64,000 nt of DNA from Faecalibacterium langellae (GTDB taxonomy: Bacteria; Bacillota; Clostridia; Oscillospirales; Ruminococcaceae). Below the pieces are notes generated by a model. That model searched no databases and had not been told where the DNA came from. It worked only from the letters and a program-made list of their open reading frames with translations. The stretch spans positions 62,001 to 126,000 of the forward strand of contig NZ_NMTR01000004.1 in NCBI RefSeq assembly GCF_002549775.1. The letters run 5' to 3'. This document shows, in pieces, positions 1 to 8,884 of the stretch. Position 1 is the stretch's first letter. The number at the start of each line of letters is the position of its first letter. Made by a program: the position numbers and the translations under genes.

Positions 1-13
1 CGGGGAGCGGACG

Positions 14-628
14 ATGAAGGAAAACGAGATGATCCACACCGGCCGGGTGCTGATCGTGGAAGGAAAATACGATGCAGCGCGGCTTTCACACCTGACGGAC
101 GCCATGATCCTGCTGACGGACGGCTTTGGCATCTACAGCGACAAACAGCGCCAGCAGCTGTTCAAGGCGCTGGCGCAGAAAAACGGATTGATTCTGCTCA
201 CCGATTCGGACGCGGCGGGCTTCCGCATCCGCAACTATATCACGAATCTCGTGGGCGCAAAAAACGTGGTGCAGGCCTATGTGCCCGCCATCCACGGCAA
301 GGAAAAGCGCAAGGAGCAGCCCGGCAAAGAGGGCCTGCTGGGTGTGGAGGGCGTGGACGATGCCATCGTGCTGCAGGCCTTGCGGGATGCCCTGGGTGCA
401 GAGGCCGGGGCCACTCCCGCCCGCCCGGAGGGGCGGCAGATTACCTACACCGATCTGTATGAATGGGGCCTTTCCGGCAAGCCGGGCAGCGCCGAGCGCA
501 AGGCGAAGCTGCTGAACGCGCTGGGCCTGCCGCCGCGTCTTTCCAAAAAAGAGCTGGTGGAAGCACTGAACCGTCTTTACAGCTTTGAACAATTAAACGA
601 AATGCAGTTGAAAATTCTGGAAGATTGA
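14..628 (+). CDS. rnmV: Toprim-domain protein, ribonuclease M5-like (DUF4093)
   Basis: The protein has 204 residues. The N-terminal half is a Toprim fold: the conserved glutamate is E16 in IVEGKYD and the acidic pair is D64/D66 in LLTDSDAAGFR. This arrangement is typical of RNase M5, which matures the 5S rRNA 5' end, and the C-terminal half fits the DUF4093 extension found with it in Clostridia. The ATG at 14 is preceded by GGGGAG at suitable spacing. RNase M5 often sits beside rsmA/ksgA, but the flank lies outside the window. The Toprim call is firm; the exact substrate is inferred from the family. Confidence 0.8.
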   Translation: MKENEMIHTGRVLIVEGKYDAARLSHLTDAMILLTDGFGIYSDKQRQQLFKALAQKNGLILLTDSDAAGFRIRNYITNLVGAKNVVQAYVPAIHGKEKRKEQPGKEGLLGVEGVDDAIVLQALRDALGAEAGATPARPEGRQITYTDLYEWGLSGKPGSAERKAKLLNALGLPPRLSKKELVEALNRLYSFEQLNEMQLKILED

Positions 629-644
629 ACGCACGGCGCAAAGG

Positions 645-1340
645 CTATGGCTTTTGCGCCGTTTTTGTGTCCCATCGCTGGCGCAGCAGGTCCAGCGCAT
701 GGGTCTCCAAGCGGGAGACATAGCTCCGGCTGATGTGCAGAAGGCCTGCCACTTCCAGCTGGGTCAGCGGGGGCTGCCCGGCCAGGCCGTACCGCAGCAG
801 AATGATCTGCCGCTCCCGGGCGGGCAGAGTGTCCAGCAGCTGGCGCACCCGGCGCACCGCGTCCTGGGTCTCGCAGGTGTCTTCCATGCAGAAGCTGTCC
901 TGCAGCACATCGGCCAGCGTCAGGGCCGAGTCGCCGTCCGCTTCCAGCGATTCCTGCAGGGAGATGGTCTGCCCGGTCTTGCGGTCCCGCCGGAACTGCA
1001 TACGGATCTCATTTTCAATACACCGGCTGGCGTAGGTGGAAAAGCGCGCTTTGCGGGTGGTGTCAAAGGTGTCCACGGCCTTCATCAGGCCGATGGTGCC
1101 GATGGAAACAAGGTCTTCCTGGTCGCCGGGGAGAGCGTAGTATTTTTTCACGATGTGTGCCACCAGCCGCAGGTTGTGCCGGATGAGCTTTTCCCGCGCA
1201 GCGGTGTCCCCGGCGTGCAGGGCGCTGAAGGCGGCAGCCTCCTCCCGGGCTGTGAGTGGACGCGGAAAGCAGCCGCTTTCCAGATGGAGCGCCAGAAACA
1301 GAAATTTTGTGGCGAAAAATTGCAGCAGGGTCAGCAGCAT
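645..1340 (-). CDS. sigK: RNA polymerase sigma factor, sigma-K/sigma-70 type
   Basis: This 231-residue sigma-70 family protein has region 2 (EKLIRHNLRLVAHIVKKYY, then DLVSIGTIGLMKAVDTFD and a -10 recognition helix ending FRRDRKTG) and a region 4 helix-turn-helix near the end (TQLEVAGLLHISRSYVSRLE). A short hydrophobic N-terminus precedes region 2, as in SigK/SigE relatives. The ATG at 1340 has GGAGGG upstream. It converges on the RNase M5-like gene with only 16 bases between the stops. In sporeformers SigK directs late mother-cell genes. If the host is a non-sporulating Faecalibacterium, its role here is unknown. Family call strong, SigK orthology moderate. Confidence 0.82.
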   Translation of the reverse strand: MLLTLLQFFATKFLFLALHLESGCFPRPLTAREEAAAFSALHAGDTAAREKLIRHNLRLVAHIVKKYYALPGDQEDLVSIGTIGLMKAVDTFDTTRKARFSTYASRCIENEIRMQFRRDRKTGQTISLQESLEADGDSALTLADVLQDSFCMEDTCETQDAVRRVRQLLDTLPARERQIILLRYGLAGQPPLTQLEVAGLLHISRSYVSRLETHALDLLRQRWDTKTAQKP

Positions 1341-1511
1341 ACCGGTTCCCTCCGTTCATTGCGGCGAAAAAAATGCATCACTGGAATGTATGCGCGAAGG
1401 CTTGGACGTTATCCAAACAGAAAAAAGAACATAAGGGAAGTTTATGGTACATCACTTTTTGTATAATAACCTCATAAGAAGCAACAACAGACTTCTGAGG
1501 AGGACAAAACA

Positions 1512-1727
1512 ATGGCAAACGGTGACTACGGCTACTTCGGCAAAGGCGACACGGGCTATGCCCAGTACATGACGGCATTCAACCGCAGCTTCGGCGGTTC
1601 GTCCGGCGGCGGTGGTGGCGGCGGAAACCACAACAACAATGGCGGCGGCGGGGACGGCAGCGGATGCGGCTGCCTGATCGCTATTGCAGTGGTCGTGGTG
1701 CTGATCCTGATCGTCCTGGGTGGCTGA
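1512..1727 (+). CDS. Small glycine-rich membrane protein
   Basis: This 71-residue protein is of unknown function. It has a polar N-terminus, a central Gly/Asn-rich linker (about residues 32-54), a GCGC motif, and one C-terminal hydrophobic segment rich in Val, Ile and Leu (about residues 54-70). This gives a tail-anchored, single-span topology. The start is supported by GAGGAGGA 8-15 bases upstream. It stands alone between divergent sigK and the isochorismatase-like gene, and the sequence gives no direct clue to its role. Confidence 0.65.
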   Translation: MANGDYGYFGKGDTGYAQYMTAFNRSFGGSSGGGGGGGNHNNNGGGGDGSGCGCLIAIAVVVVLILIVLGG

Positions 1728-1842
1728 ATCAATCCCTGCAGGTGAAACACAAGTTTTCCCTGTGGGGATTTTTTGAATCTGCTTGTAGAAAGCGGTGGTC
1801 TATGATAGGATGGGGCTAACGAAAAATTAGGAGGGCTTACAC

Positions 1843-2370
1843 ATGGTTTTACTGGTTGTGGATACACAAAAAGGTATCGTGGATGAACGCCTGTATGCGT
1901 TTGAAAAGTTTGTCAGCAACATCAGGGAATTGATCCGGACTGCCCGCGAACAGGGAATCGAGGTCGTCTATGTCCAGCATGACGATGGGCCCGGTACCGG
2001 TTTCTCCATCGGGGACGATGAATTTGAGGTCTATTCCGGGTTTGCGCCACTGCTGACGGAAAAACGGTTCGTCAAAACCGTATGCAGTGCGTTCAAAAAA
2101 GAAAGCGGTCTGCTGGAATATCTGACGGAAAAGGGCGAAAAAGATGTGATGGTATGCGGCATCATGACGGACTTCTGCATCAATGCAACGGTGGAGGCGG
2201 GCTTTGAGCATGGCCTGCACATGATCGTTCCTGCCTATGCAAATTCCACGCAGGACAACGAGTACATGACGGGGGAGCAGAGCTATCGCTATTATAATGA
2301 GTTCCTCTGGCCGGACCGCTATGCCGATTGTGTGCCCATGGACAAGGCACTGGAGCTGCTCAAAAAGTGA
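1843..2370 (+). CDS. Isochorismatase-like cysteine hydrolase
   Basis: This 175-residue cytosolic hydrolase belongs to the isochorismatase superfamily. The catalytic triad is visible as D7 (LLVVDTQKG), a lysine near 78 ([10 protein letters not shown]) and the nucleophile C112 ([11 protein letters not shown]). Members hydrolyse amides or enol ethers (nicotinamide, isochorismate, ureas), and the substrate cannot be told from sequence. AGGAGG precedes the start. The macro domain gene follows after 10 bases, so the two are probably co-transcribed. That pairing makes a nicotinamide or ADP-ribose link conceivable but unproven. Confidence 0.85.
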   Translation: MVLLVVDTQKGIVDERLYAFEKFVSNIRELIRTAREQGIEVVYVQHDDGPGTGFSIGDDEFEVYSGFAPLLTEKRFVKTVCSAFKKESGLLEYLTEKGEKDVMVCGIMTDFCINATVEAGFEHGLHMIVPAYANSTQDNEYMTGEQSYRYYNEFLWPDRYADCVPMDKALELLKK

Positions 2371-2380
2371 GGTGTTTACA

Positions 2381-2899
2381 ATGATTTCTGAAAAAGTAAA
2401 AAATCAGATTCAAGTGGTGCAGGGTGACATTACTAAACTGGAATGTGACTGCATCGTAAATGCGGCCAACCGCAGTCTGCTAGGTGGCGGTAGTGTGGAC
2501 GGTGCTATCCACCGAGCAGCAGGGCCGGAACTGCTGGCTGAGTGCCGCACGCTGCACGGCTGCCGCACTGGAGAAGCAAAAATCACCAAGGGTTACCGGC
2601 TGAAAGCAAAGTACATCATTCATACAGTAGGGCCAATTTACTCCGGTGTGGCAGAAGATGCGGTGCAGCTGGCGGATTGTTACTGCAATTCGCTGGATCT
2701 TGCCAAAGAGCATAACGTTCACAGTGTTGCATTCCCTGCAATTTCGACCGGCGTATATGGCTACCCGCTGGAAGATGCCACAGAGATTGCGGTCAAAACA
2801 GTGGCGCAGTGGCTGGAAGATAACGCGGATTACGCCATGCAGGTGATTTTCTGCTGCTTCGATGCCCGGACGGAGCGGGTGTATCAGGCAAGGCTGTAA
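2381..2899 (+). CDS. Macro domain protein (ADP-ribose binding / O-acetyl-ADP-ribose deacetylase-like)
   Basis: This 172-residue protein is a single macro domain: [20 protein letters not shown], the glycine-rich loop [16 protein letters not shown], and [17 protein letters not shown] near the end of the fold. These are the ADP-ribose-binding signatures of the YmdB/MacroD class, which removes ADP-ribose from acidic residues or deacetylates O-acetyl-ADP-ribose. I chose the ATG at 2381 because it opens the conserved fold and follows GAGGTG; an in-frame start at 2297 would overlap the upstream gene heavily. A second, larger macro protein lies at 16179. Confidence 0.9.
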   Translation: MISEKVKNQIQVVQGDITKLECDCIVNAANRSLLGGGSVDGAIHRAAGPELLAECRTLHGCRTGEAKITKGYRLKAKYIIHTVGPIYSGVAEDAVQLADCYCNSLDLAKEHNVHSVAFPAISTGVYGYPLEDATEIAVKTVAQWLEDNADYAMQVIFCCFDARTERVYQARL

Positions 2900-2917
2900 C
2901 CGGAAGAGGTGTGAGAG

Positions 2918-4000
2918 ATGGGCTTTTTCAAAAAGCTGTTTACAGGGATCGGGTTTGCGGCAGGTTTTCTGTTCTTCGGATGCTTGTCAGTGATTGTGTA
3001 TGCGTCCCGTGGACGGCATAAACCCTGCCATCGGCGCAGCAGCTTTTGGAACACACTGGAGCGCTACCTGATTTTTTCGTGGATCTGTGATGGTGTGCGC
3101 AGCAGCCGGAAACGAGCGGAAAAGTCCTATTATCAGCGCACAGGCAGCGATTTCTGGCAGACGCAGACACGGGTTCGACCGGAAAATGTTAAAAATGCTG
3201 TTCCTGCGGTGAAAACACCAAGGCCGGAGGCAAAAAGCACGAGCACAGGTGCAACGCGGTCGGTAAAACCAAAGAGAACGGAGCGTCCTTCTGCGGCACA
3301 GAAAGCATCGGCAGCACAAAGCGGTGCCAAAAGCGTGTCGGTGCCGACTGTACTAGGGCAAAACGTTTCGGAGGCTGACGCAGAAAAGCACAGCGAATGG
3401 TCAAAGCCTAAGCCAGAGCCCAAGCAGGAGCATGCTGCGCAACAGTCAGAAGCCAAAGAAGTACATCAAAAGTCCGCACAGCAATTGGAAGCAGAACGGC
3501 AGCAGAAACTGGAAAACCTGCGTGCTGCAATGCAAAAACAGATTTGCACCATTCATGCAGATGTGGAACTTCCGGCCAACGGTCAGAATGACAGTGAAGC
3601 GGCGGAGCAGAAACTGCATATCCTGCTGTATAAATCCACACTGCCTGAGAATGACCTGAATCAAGCGCTGGATGAGCTTCGGACGGAGCGCAGACGGCAA
3701 AAGGCAGAGTATCAGGGGGCACCGTTTGCGGATGTGTTTCTGGTGAACCTGATTTTGTCCGATGAGGACAGTGAGCGGGCCTGCATCGTGGATGTGGGGG
3801 ATACCGGCATGAGCTATGTCATTCCGTGGGGCAGCATCCCGAAAGACCTGCAGGAATCGCTGCACCGCTACGTATCGGAAGCGGAAGGAAAACTCTGCGG
3901 CTACTGCAAGGAAGAACTCTGCAACAGTGAAAGCGGCAGGATGGTCGTGGAACTGTATCTTGGTAAACAGGATGGGCATGGCTCCCGAATCCTGTACTGA
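2918..4000 (+). CDS. Membrane-anchored protein of unknown function
   Basis: This 360-residue protein is not recognised. A hydrophobic segment (about residues 9-30, GIGFAAGFLFFGCLSVIVYA) suggests an N-terminal anchor. It is followed by a basic stretch, a long low-complexity Lys/Pro/Ala/Ser linker (about 80-190), a Gln/Glu/Lys-rich probable coiled coil (about 180-250), and a more globular C-terminal domain (about 265-360). The C-terminal domain carries a GDTGMSYVIPWGSIP motif and a C-x2-C pair (CGYCKEELC). It starts 18 bases after the macro gene and ends 14 bases before sfsA, so it probably belongs to one transcript. Confidence 0.6.
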   Translation: MGFFKKLFTGIGFAAGFLFFGCLSVIVYASRGRHKPCHRRSSFWNTLERYLIFSWICDGVRSSRKRAEKSYYQRTGSDFWQTQTRVRPENVKNAVPAVKTPRPEAKSTSTGATRSVKPKRTERPSAAQKASAAQSGAKSVSVPTVLGQNVSEADAEKHSEWSKPKPEPKQEHAAQQSEAKEVHQKSAQQLEAERQQKLENLRAAMQKQICTIHADVELPANGQNDSEAAEQKLHILLYKSTLPENDLNQALDELRTERRRQKAEYQGAPFADVFLVNLILSDEDSERACIVDVGDTGMSYVIPWGSIPKDLQESLHRYVSEAEGKLCGYCKEELCNSESGRMVVELYLGKQDGHGSRILY

Positions 4001-4014
4001 AAATGGAGTAAAGA

Positions 4015-4680
4015 TTGAAATACAGAGAAATCGCAGACGGCATTTTTGTTGACCGTCCCAACCGCTTTATTGCCCATGTGGAAGTGAATGGAGCAGTGGA
4101 AACCGTCCATGTCAAGAACACCGGGCGGTGCAAAGAGCTATTGCTGCCCGGCACGGCGGTGCGGCTGGAAGTGTCGGATAACCCGAAACGCAAAACGAAA
4201 TACGACCTTGTGGCGGTACATAAGCAGGGGCTTGGTTGGGTCAACATGGACAGTCAGGCACCCAACAAGGTAGTAGGAGAGTGGCTTGCAAAACAGGGCT
4301 ACGACTATATCAAGCCGGAATTCACCTATGGGAAGTCCCGCATCGACTTTTACATGGAAAAGGGCGAACAGAAGTACCTGCTGGAAGTCAAGGGCTGCAC
4401 ACTGGAAGTGGACGGTATCGGCTATTTCCCGGATGCACCCACCGAGCGCGGTGTGAAGCACCTGCACGAACTGGCGCAGGCACAGCGGACAGGATATCAG
4501 TGCGCTGTGGTCTTTGTGATTCAGATGGAAGGCATCACCGAGGTGCGGCCAAATGTCAGCACACAGCCGGAGTTTGGCACGGCACTGGCCGAAGCAAAGG
4601 CTGCAGGTGTGCAAGTGCTGTTTTTGCTCTGCCATGTAGGGCGGGATAGTCTGGAAATCGTGGAGCAGAGGGAAGGGTGA
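4015..4680 (+). CDS. sfsA: SfsA family DNA/RNA nuclease (sugar fermentation stimulation protein)
   Basis: This 221-residue protein matches SfsA throughout: NRFIAHVEVNG near the start (an OB-like nucleic-acid-binding region), HVKNTGRCKELLLPGTAVRL, then a restriction-endonuclease-like core with GKSRIDFYMEKGEQKYLLEVKGCTLE and FPDAPTERGVKHL. Published family members bind nucleic acid and have nuclease activity; the historic name comes from maltose phenotypes in E. coli. The start is TTG, selected because GGAG lies 6 bases upstream and no ATG fits. It is the last gene of the probable 1843-4680 cluster. Confidence 0.92.
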   Translation: MKYREIADGIFVDRPNRFIAHVEVNGAVETVHVKNTGRCKELLLPGTAVRLEVSDNPKRKTKYDLVAVHKQGLGWVNMDSQAPNKVVGEWLAKQGYDYIKPEFTYGKSRIDFYMEKGEQKYLLEVKGCTLEVDGIGYFPDAPTERGVKHLHELAQAQRTGYQCAVVFVIQMEGITEVRPNVSTQPEFGTALAEAKAAGVQVLFLLCHVGRDSLEIVEQREG

Positions 4681-4790
4681 AGACGGCAGAAAAACGCTTT
4701 GCGTGATTCAGTCACAGAAATCACAACTAGGAAATGTTATCATATAGACACAAGAAATACACCGATAACATTCCAATGGAGGATTTCGAT

Positions 4791-5168
4791 ATGAAGGCAA
4801 AGTTTTACATCTGCAATCACTGCGGCAACCTCGTCACTACCATCCATAACGCAGGCGTTCCGCTGGTCTGCTGCGGGGAGAAAATGAAAGAGCTGGTTCC
4901 CAATACGGTGGAAGCCAGCGGCGAGAAGCATCTGCCGGTGGCAGAGCTTTCCGGCAGCAGTCTCACAGTTACGGTGGGCGCGGTGGAACACCCCATGGCG
5001 GATGTTCATCACATCCAGTGGATCTTTGTGGAGACCGAGAACGGCGGGCAGATCCGCTATCTGAACCCGGGGCGGGCTCCCAACGCGGTGTTTGAACTGG
5101 GAAGTGAAAAGCCGGTGGCCGTTTACGCATACTGCAATCTGCATGGGCTCTGGATGACGAAACTCTGA
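4791..5168 (+). CDS. dfx: Desulfoferrodoxin (superoxide reductase)
   Basis: This 125-residue two-domain iron protein reduces superoxide to peroxide without making oxygen, an anaerobe defence. Center I ligands are C8, C11, C27 and C28 (ICNHCG, CCGEKM). The Center II superoxide reductase ligands are H47 (KHLP), H67 (EHPM), H73 (HxIxW), C115 and H118 (YCNLHGLW). All residues needed for both centers are present, so it should be active. The ATG at 4791 follows GGAGG; a longer frame from 4734 lacks support. It is monocistronic and supports a strictly anaerobic host. Confidence 0.95.
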   Translation: MKAKFYICNHCGNLVTTIHNAGVPLVCCGEKMKELVPNTVEASGEKHLPVAELSGSSLTVTVGAVEHPMADVHHIQWIFVETENGGQIRYLNPGRAPNAVFELGSEKPVAVYAYCNLHGLWMTKL

Positions 5169-5185
5169 TACAATCAATGCAAGAG

Positions 5186-5647
5186 GCTGTTGCAAAATAG
5201 CATTCTTTCAAGCTATTGAAAACTCCCGCACTCACCGTGCAAATCAGGCAGAATGTTGAAAACTCAAAGGCAGATTTCAAAAAATAAGTACAGCAAAGCT
5301 GAGCATCTGTGAAAAAGCAGGTGCTCAGCTTTTTGAATTTTCAGTTTGGAAAAATTCTACTCTTTTTGAGAGGAAAAAGATGGGATTTTCGCTTTCCGCG
5401 TTGCAATTTGGAAAAGAACTTCTGGAGGTCAAAAGCGAGGCAAAGGAGAAAGAGTTCTGTTGAAATGTTGGTCTTTCCCCGCATCAGGAAGCGTTTGAAT
5501 TTACGATTGCTCTTGAGCACGCCGAATGCCCCCTCTACCTGAATGGATCGATTCATCCGGAGAAGCGCTCCTTTCTCGGAAAGAAGATAGGCAACCCCTT
5601 TTGGGGAAGTCTATCTCATTTTTTCGTGGGGGCTATTTTGCAACAGC
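5186..5647 (-). mobile_element. Decayed IS1182-family element with perfect terminal inverted repeats
   Basis: A 462-bp element is bounded by perfect 16-bp inverted repeats, gctgttgcaaaatagc at 5186-5201 and its complement at 5632-5647. Inside, on the minus strand (about 5341-5590), only the last roughly 70 codons of a DDE transposase remain (RSIQVEGAFGVLKSNRKFKRFL), matching the C-terminal end of IS1182-type transposases. The catalytic core is gone, so it cannot move by itself. A terminator-like hairpin lies at 5293-5335. No clear target duplication is visible. A related shorter element is at 10838-10985. Confidence 0.75.
5293..5335 (+). terminator. Terminator-like hairpin inside IS remnant
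   Basis: The arms AAAGCTGAGCATCTG and CAGGTGCTCAGCTTT enclose a short A-rich loop and are followed by Ts. It could stop read-through from the desulfoferrodoxin gene. Confidence 0.6.
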
Positions 5648-5656
5648 ATCTATGAT

Positions 5657-6487
5657 TTATCCCCGTGCATCCTGCCGGGTGGTGCTGAAATAGGCCTTGG
5701 GGGTCATGCCGTACTCCTTTTTGAAGGCGCGGAAAAAGTGGTTGTAGCCCCCAAAGCCGCTTGTTTTGTAGACCTCGGTGATGGGCAGCCCCTGCTCGAT
5801 CAGGGTGCAGCAGCGGTCCAGCCGGGCTTTTACGATGTAGCGGTGCACCGTCTGCCCGGTCTGCCGCTTGAACTCCCGGGCGATATGCTCCCGGGAAACA
5901 AAAAATTCCTTTTCCAGCCGTTCCAGTGTCAGCTCCTCGGTGAGGTGGGCCTGGATAAAAAGGAACACCTCGTCCAGCATCAGGTGATGGCGGCTGACCG
6001 CAGCGGTATGGAACTCGGCATGGATGCAGGCGCGCAGCGCCAGCACAACAAACATCTGCAGGATGCCGTGTTCAAAGACGGCTGCGCCAAACTGCGTTTT
6101 TTCCTGCGGCAGAACGATCATTTTACGGGCGAGATTTTTGAGCAGCATATAGATCTGGCTGTCCGGGCGGACGGCTACCTGATGGAACGGCACCACGTTG
6201 AAGCTCTTTTCCAGGTCGGTGTCCGCATCCGATAAAAGCGCCAGCGCCTCCGGGGAGAGCTGTACCCGGATAAGCTCCAGCGGGCCGTATGCACCGGGGT
6301 ATTCCAGCCTGCCGCCCCGCCCGGGCTTGAAGATGATCAGGTTCTGCTGCTGCGCGGGCAGTACAGCATCGGGACAGCGGAAGATGCCATTGCCGCGCAT
6401 GACGAGAAACAGGTCATAATAAGCACCCGAAAAGTATTCCCGGACGGCGCTTTCGTTAAAAACATAACGTGTTGCTGTATAATTCAC
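5657..6487 (-). CDS. AraC family transcriptional regulator
   Basis: This 276-residue regulator has an N-terminal sensing half, cupin-like as in AraC ligand domains (LFLVMRGNGIFRCPDAV), and a C-terminal double helix-turn-helix (LTLERLEKEFFVSREHIAREFKRQTGQTVHRYIVKARL, then ITEVYKTSGFGGYNHFFRAFKKEYGMTP). I chose GTG at 6487 because AAGGAGGA lies just upstream; a longer frame from 6595 would run through the promoter region. It is transcribed away from the symporter/esterase/reductase operon at 6707, and it most likely activates that operon in response to its substrate. Confidence 0.88.
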   Translation of the reverse strand: MNYTATRYVFNESAVREYFSGAYYDLFLVMRGNGIFRCPDAVLPAQQQNLIIFKPGRGGRLEYPGAYGPLELIRVQLSPEALALLSDADTDLEKSFNVVPFHQVAVRPDSQIYMLLKNLARKMIVLPQEKTQFGAAVFEHGILQMFVVLALRACIHAEFHTAAVSRHHLMLDEVFLFIQAHLTEELTLERLEKEFFVSREHIAREFKRQTGQTVHRYIVKARLDRCCTLIEQGLPITEVYKTSGFGGYNHFFRAFKKEYGMTPKAYFSTTRQDARG

Positions 6488-6603
6488 AAAAAATCCTCCT
6501 TGGAAACTGTCATGCGTAACAGTTTGTTGTACACAACAGAGCAGTACAACTGTTATAATTGCATAATACATCAATTTAAGATAGTTTTCAATCATTTTTT
6601 GGA

Positions 6604-6632
6604 TATGTATTGATGGAAAATTAACGTATAAT
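6604..6632 (+). promoter_or_regulatory. Probable activator-dependent promoter of the 6707 operon
   Basis: A TATAAT -10 box at 6627-6632 has only a poor -35 match 17 bases upstream. This fits dependence on the divergent AraC regulator. The 219-bp divergent spacer (6488-6706) is AT-rich. Confidence 0.5.
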
Positions 6633-6706
6633 GCAGACAGAGAGAAGAGACTTGCGAAAAAAGTCTCGTGGTGTCATTCGTTTTTTAAAAGGAGGATAAA
6701 AACTCA

Positions 6707-8095
6707 ATGGACCAGAAAAAGACCGTCCGCCCCTTCTCCATGAAGGACAAGATCGGCTATACGCTGGGCGATCTGGGCTGCTGCTTCACCGAGCAGTACC
6801 GTGCCATGTATCTGTCGATCTTCTACACCCTGATCCTGCAGGTCAACCCCTTCCACGTGGGTATCCTGCTGCTGATCACCAAGATCTGGGACGCCGTGAA
6901 CGACCCCATCATCGGCGCCATCGTGGACTCCCGCAAGGCCACCAAGGGCGGCAAGTTCATCCCGTGGATCCGCGCCTTCTCCTTCCCCATGGCAGTGCTG
7001 TGCATCCTTGGCTTTGTCAATGTGGGCAATATCAACTACGGCCTGCGTCTGGCCTACATGTTCGTCACCTACGTTCTGTACGAGGCGCTGTACACCTGCG
7101 TCAACGTGCCCTTCGGCACCCTGTCCAGCGTGATGACCGATGATGTCAGCCAGCGCACCGCACTGTCCCGCTACCGCAGCCTTGGCGGCACCATCTTCAT
7201 GACCGTCATGGTCATGATCGGCCCCCTGTTCCTGTATGTGAACAACCAGCCCGTGGCCGGCCGCTTCCTGATGCTGGCCTGCATCTGCGCTCTGCTGGGC
7301 CTGCTGTGCCTGCAGATCACCTGCGTGTGGTGCAAGGAGCGCGTGGAAGTGCCCGAGCGTCCGCAGGGCGAAAAGCTGAACTACCTGCACGTCCTCAAGG
7401 AGATCTCTCACAACAAGGCTCTGCTGGGCGTTATGTTCTTCAGCCTGACCGGCATGATCGGTGCTTCCGTGGTCAACGGCCTGAACACCTACCTGTACAA
7501 GGACTTCTTCGGCAACGTCAAGATCCAGGCAATTTCCGGTATGCTGAGCGTGCTGTACGCTGTGCTGTCCTTTGCCATCACCCAGCCTCTTGCCAACAAG
7601 TTCGGCAAGAAGGAGTGGTGCTGCATGGGCGCTGGCTTTGCCGCCATCGTGTTCGGCATCCTGTTCTTCTTCCCCGTCCACAACCCTGTGGCCTTCATCG
7701 TCATCAACGGTATCTGCTATCTGGGCGCTTCCGGTATGCAGGTGCTGATCTGGGCTATGGTCAACGACGCCATCGACTACCATGAGCTGCAGACCGGTGA
7801 GCGCAACGAGGGCATCGTTTACTCCACCTACTCCTTCTTCCGCAAGCTTGCAAGCGCCATTTCCGGCAGCCTGTCCAGCTTTGTGCTGGGTGCCATCGGC
7901 TATAACGTGACCGTCGGCGCTGTGCAGACCGCAGGCGTTGTGAACGCCATCTGGAAGAGCTACACCGGCATCTACTTCCTGGGCTACGGCATTGCAGTTG
8001 CCATCCTGTTCTTCGTCTACCCCCTGACCAAGCAGAAGACTGCTGAGATGCTGACCGAGCTGAAGGCTCGCCGCGCCGCAAAGGAGAGCAAGTAA
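6707..8095 (+). CDS. GPH-family (glycoside-pentoside-hexuronide:cation) MFS symporter
   Basis: This 462-residue polytopic membrane transporter has about twelve hydrophobic segments. GPH signatures include KDKIGYTLGDLGCCFTEQYRAMYLSIFYT at the start, LITKIWDAVNDPIIGAIVDSRKATKGGKFIPWI in the TM2-3 loop, and NDAIDYHELQTGERNEGIVYSTYSFFRKLASAISG late in the protein. Relatives import glycosides or other small organics with Na+ or H+. AAAGGAGGA precedes the ATG. It is the first gene of a three-gene operon, 3 bases ahead of the esterase-like gene, so its cargo is probably the substrate of those enzymes. Confidence 0.9.
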   Translation: MDQKKTVRPFSMKDKIGYTLGDLGCCFTEQYRAMYLSIFYTLILQVNPFHVGILLLITKIWDAVNDPIIGAIVDSRKATKGGKFIPWIRAFSFPMAVLCILGFVNVGNINYGLRLAYMFVTYVLYEALYTCVNVPFGTLSSVMTDDVSQRTALSRYRSLGGTIFMTVMVMIGPLFLYVNNQPVAGRFLMLACICALLGLLCLQITCVWCKERVEVPERPQGEKLNYLHVLKEISHNKALLGVMFFSLTGMIGASVVNGLNTYLYKDFFGNVKIQAISGMLSVLYAVLSFAITQPLANKFGKKEWCCMGAGFAAIVFGILFFFPVHNPVAFIVINGICYLGASGMQVLIWAMVNDAIDYHELQTGERNEGIVYSTYSFFRKLASAISGSLSSFVLGAIGYNVTVGAVQTAGVVNAIWKSYTGIYFLGYGIAVAILFFVYPLTKQKTAEMLTELKARRAAKESK

Positions 8096-8098
8096 ACC

Positions 8099-8854
8099 AT
8101 GAAGATCTTACAGGTTCAGTTTAAAAACCGCAATGGCCACACCCTGCGTGGCATCGTGACCCTGCCCGATACCGAGGGCAAGGTGCCCTTTGTGGTGCAT
8201 CTGCACGGCTTTGCCGGCAGCTGCAGCGGCTACAAGTCCATGTACACCCACCTGTCCCGCGCTCTGGCAGCGCAGGGCATCGGCAGCGCCCGGTTCGATT
8301 TCTACGGCAACGGCGAGAGCGACGGCGAGTTCGAGGATATGAGCTTCGACGGCCTGCACACCGATGCACAGGATATCTTTGCATGGGCCGCTGAGCAGCC
8401 CTATGTGGACAGCGAAAAGCTGTTCCTCTCCGGCCAGAGCATGGGCGGCTACATTGCCGCCTCCTGCGCACCGGTCATCCAGCCCCACGGCCTGATTTTG
8501 CTGTGCCCGGGCGCCGGGATGTGGTTTGGCTGCGCACAGCGCGCCGACGGCGTTGTGCAGACCGGCAAGGACTACACCGACATGGAGGGTCTGTGCTACA
8601 AGATGGCCTTTAACTACGAGATGGCCAAGCACCCCGACCCCTTTACCGAGGCCAAGGGCTACAACGGCCCGGTGCTGCTGCTGCGCGCCGACGATGACCG
8701 TCTGGTGGACGAGGGCACCTGCAGCCGTTACGCACAGGTGTACACCGCACCCGAGGTGGACACCATTGCAGGCGGCGGCCACAACTTTGCCACGCTGGCA
8801 GCCCGTGCCGCCGTGGAGGAAAAGACCGCAGCATTCATCAAAGCAAATCTGTAA
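8099..8854 (+). CDS. Alpha/beta hydrolase, cinnamoyl/feruloyl-esterase-like
   Basis: This 251-residue cytosolic serine hydrolase carries the oxyanion-region motif HLHGFAG (residues 35-40), the nucleophile elbow GQSMGG with S114, and the catalytic histidine near H228 (GGGHNF). The block RFDFYGNGESDGEFEDMSF before the elbow closely resembles the Lactobacillus cinnamoyl esterase group (LJ0536-like; comparison from memory), which cleaves hydroxycinnamate esters. Its position between a transporter and an ene-reductase supports ester hydrolysis that releases an alpha,beta-unsaturated acid. Hydrolase certain, substrate inferred. Confidence 0.85.
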   Translation: MKILQVQFKNRNGHTLRGIVTLPDTEGKVPFVVHLHGFAGSCSGYKSMYTHLSRALAAQGIGSARFDFYGNGESDGEFEDMSFDGLHTDAQDIFAWAAEQPYVDSEKLFLSGQSMGGYIAASCAPVIQPHGLILLCPGAGMWFGCAQRADGVVQTGKDYTDMEGLCYKMAFNYEMAKHPDPFTEAKGYNGPVLLLRADDDRLVDEGTCSRYAQVYTAPEVDTIAGGGHNFATLAARAAVEEKTAAFIKANL

Positions 8855-8884
8855 AGCAAAGCATATCTGCAAGGAGGCTTTTAT

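Noticed and set aside
5341-5556. Active transposase
   Set aside because: Only the C-terminal end remains; the DDE catalytic region is absent.
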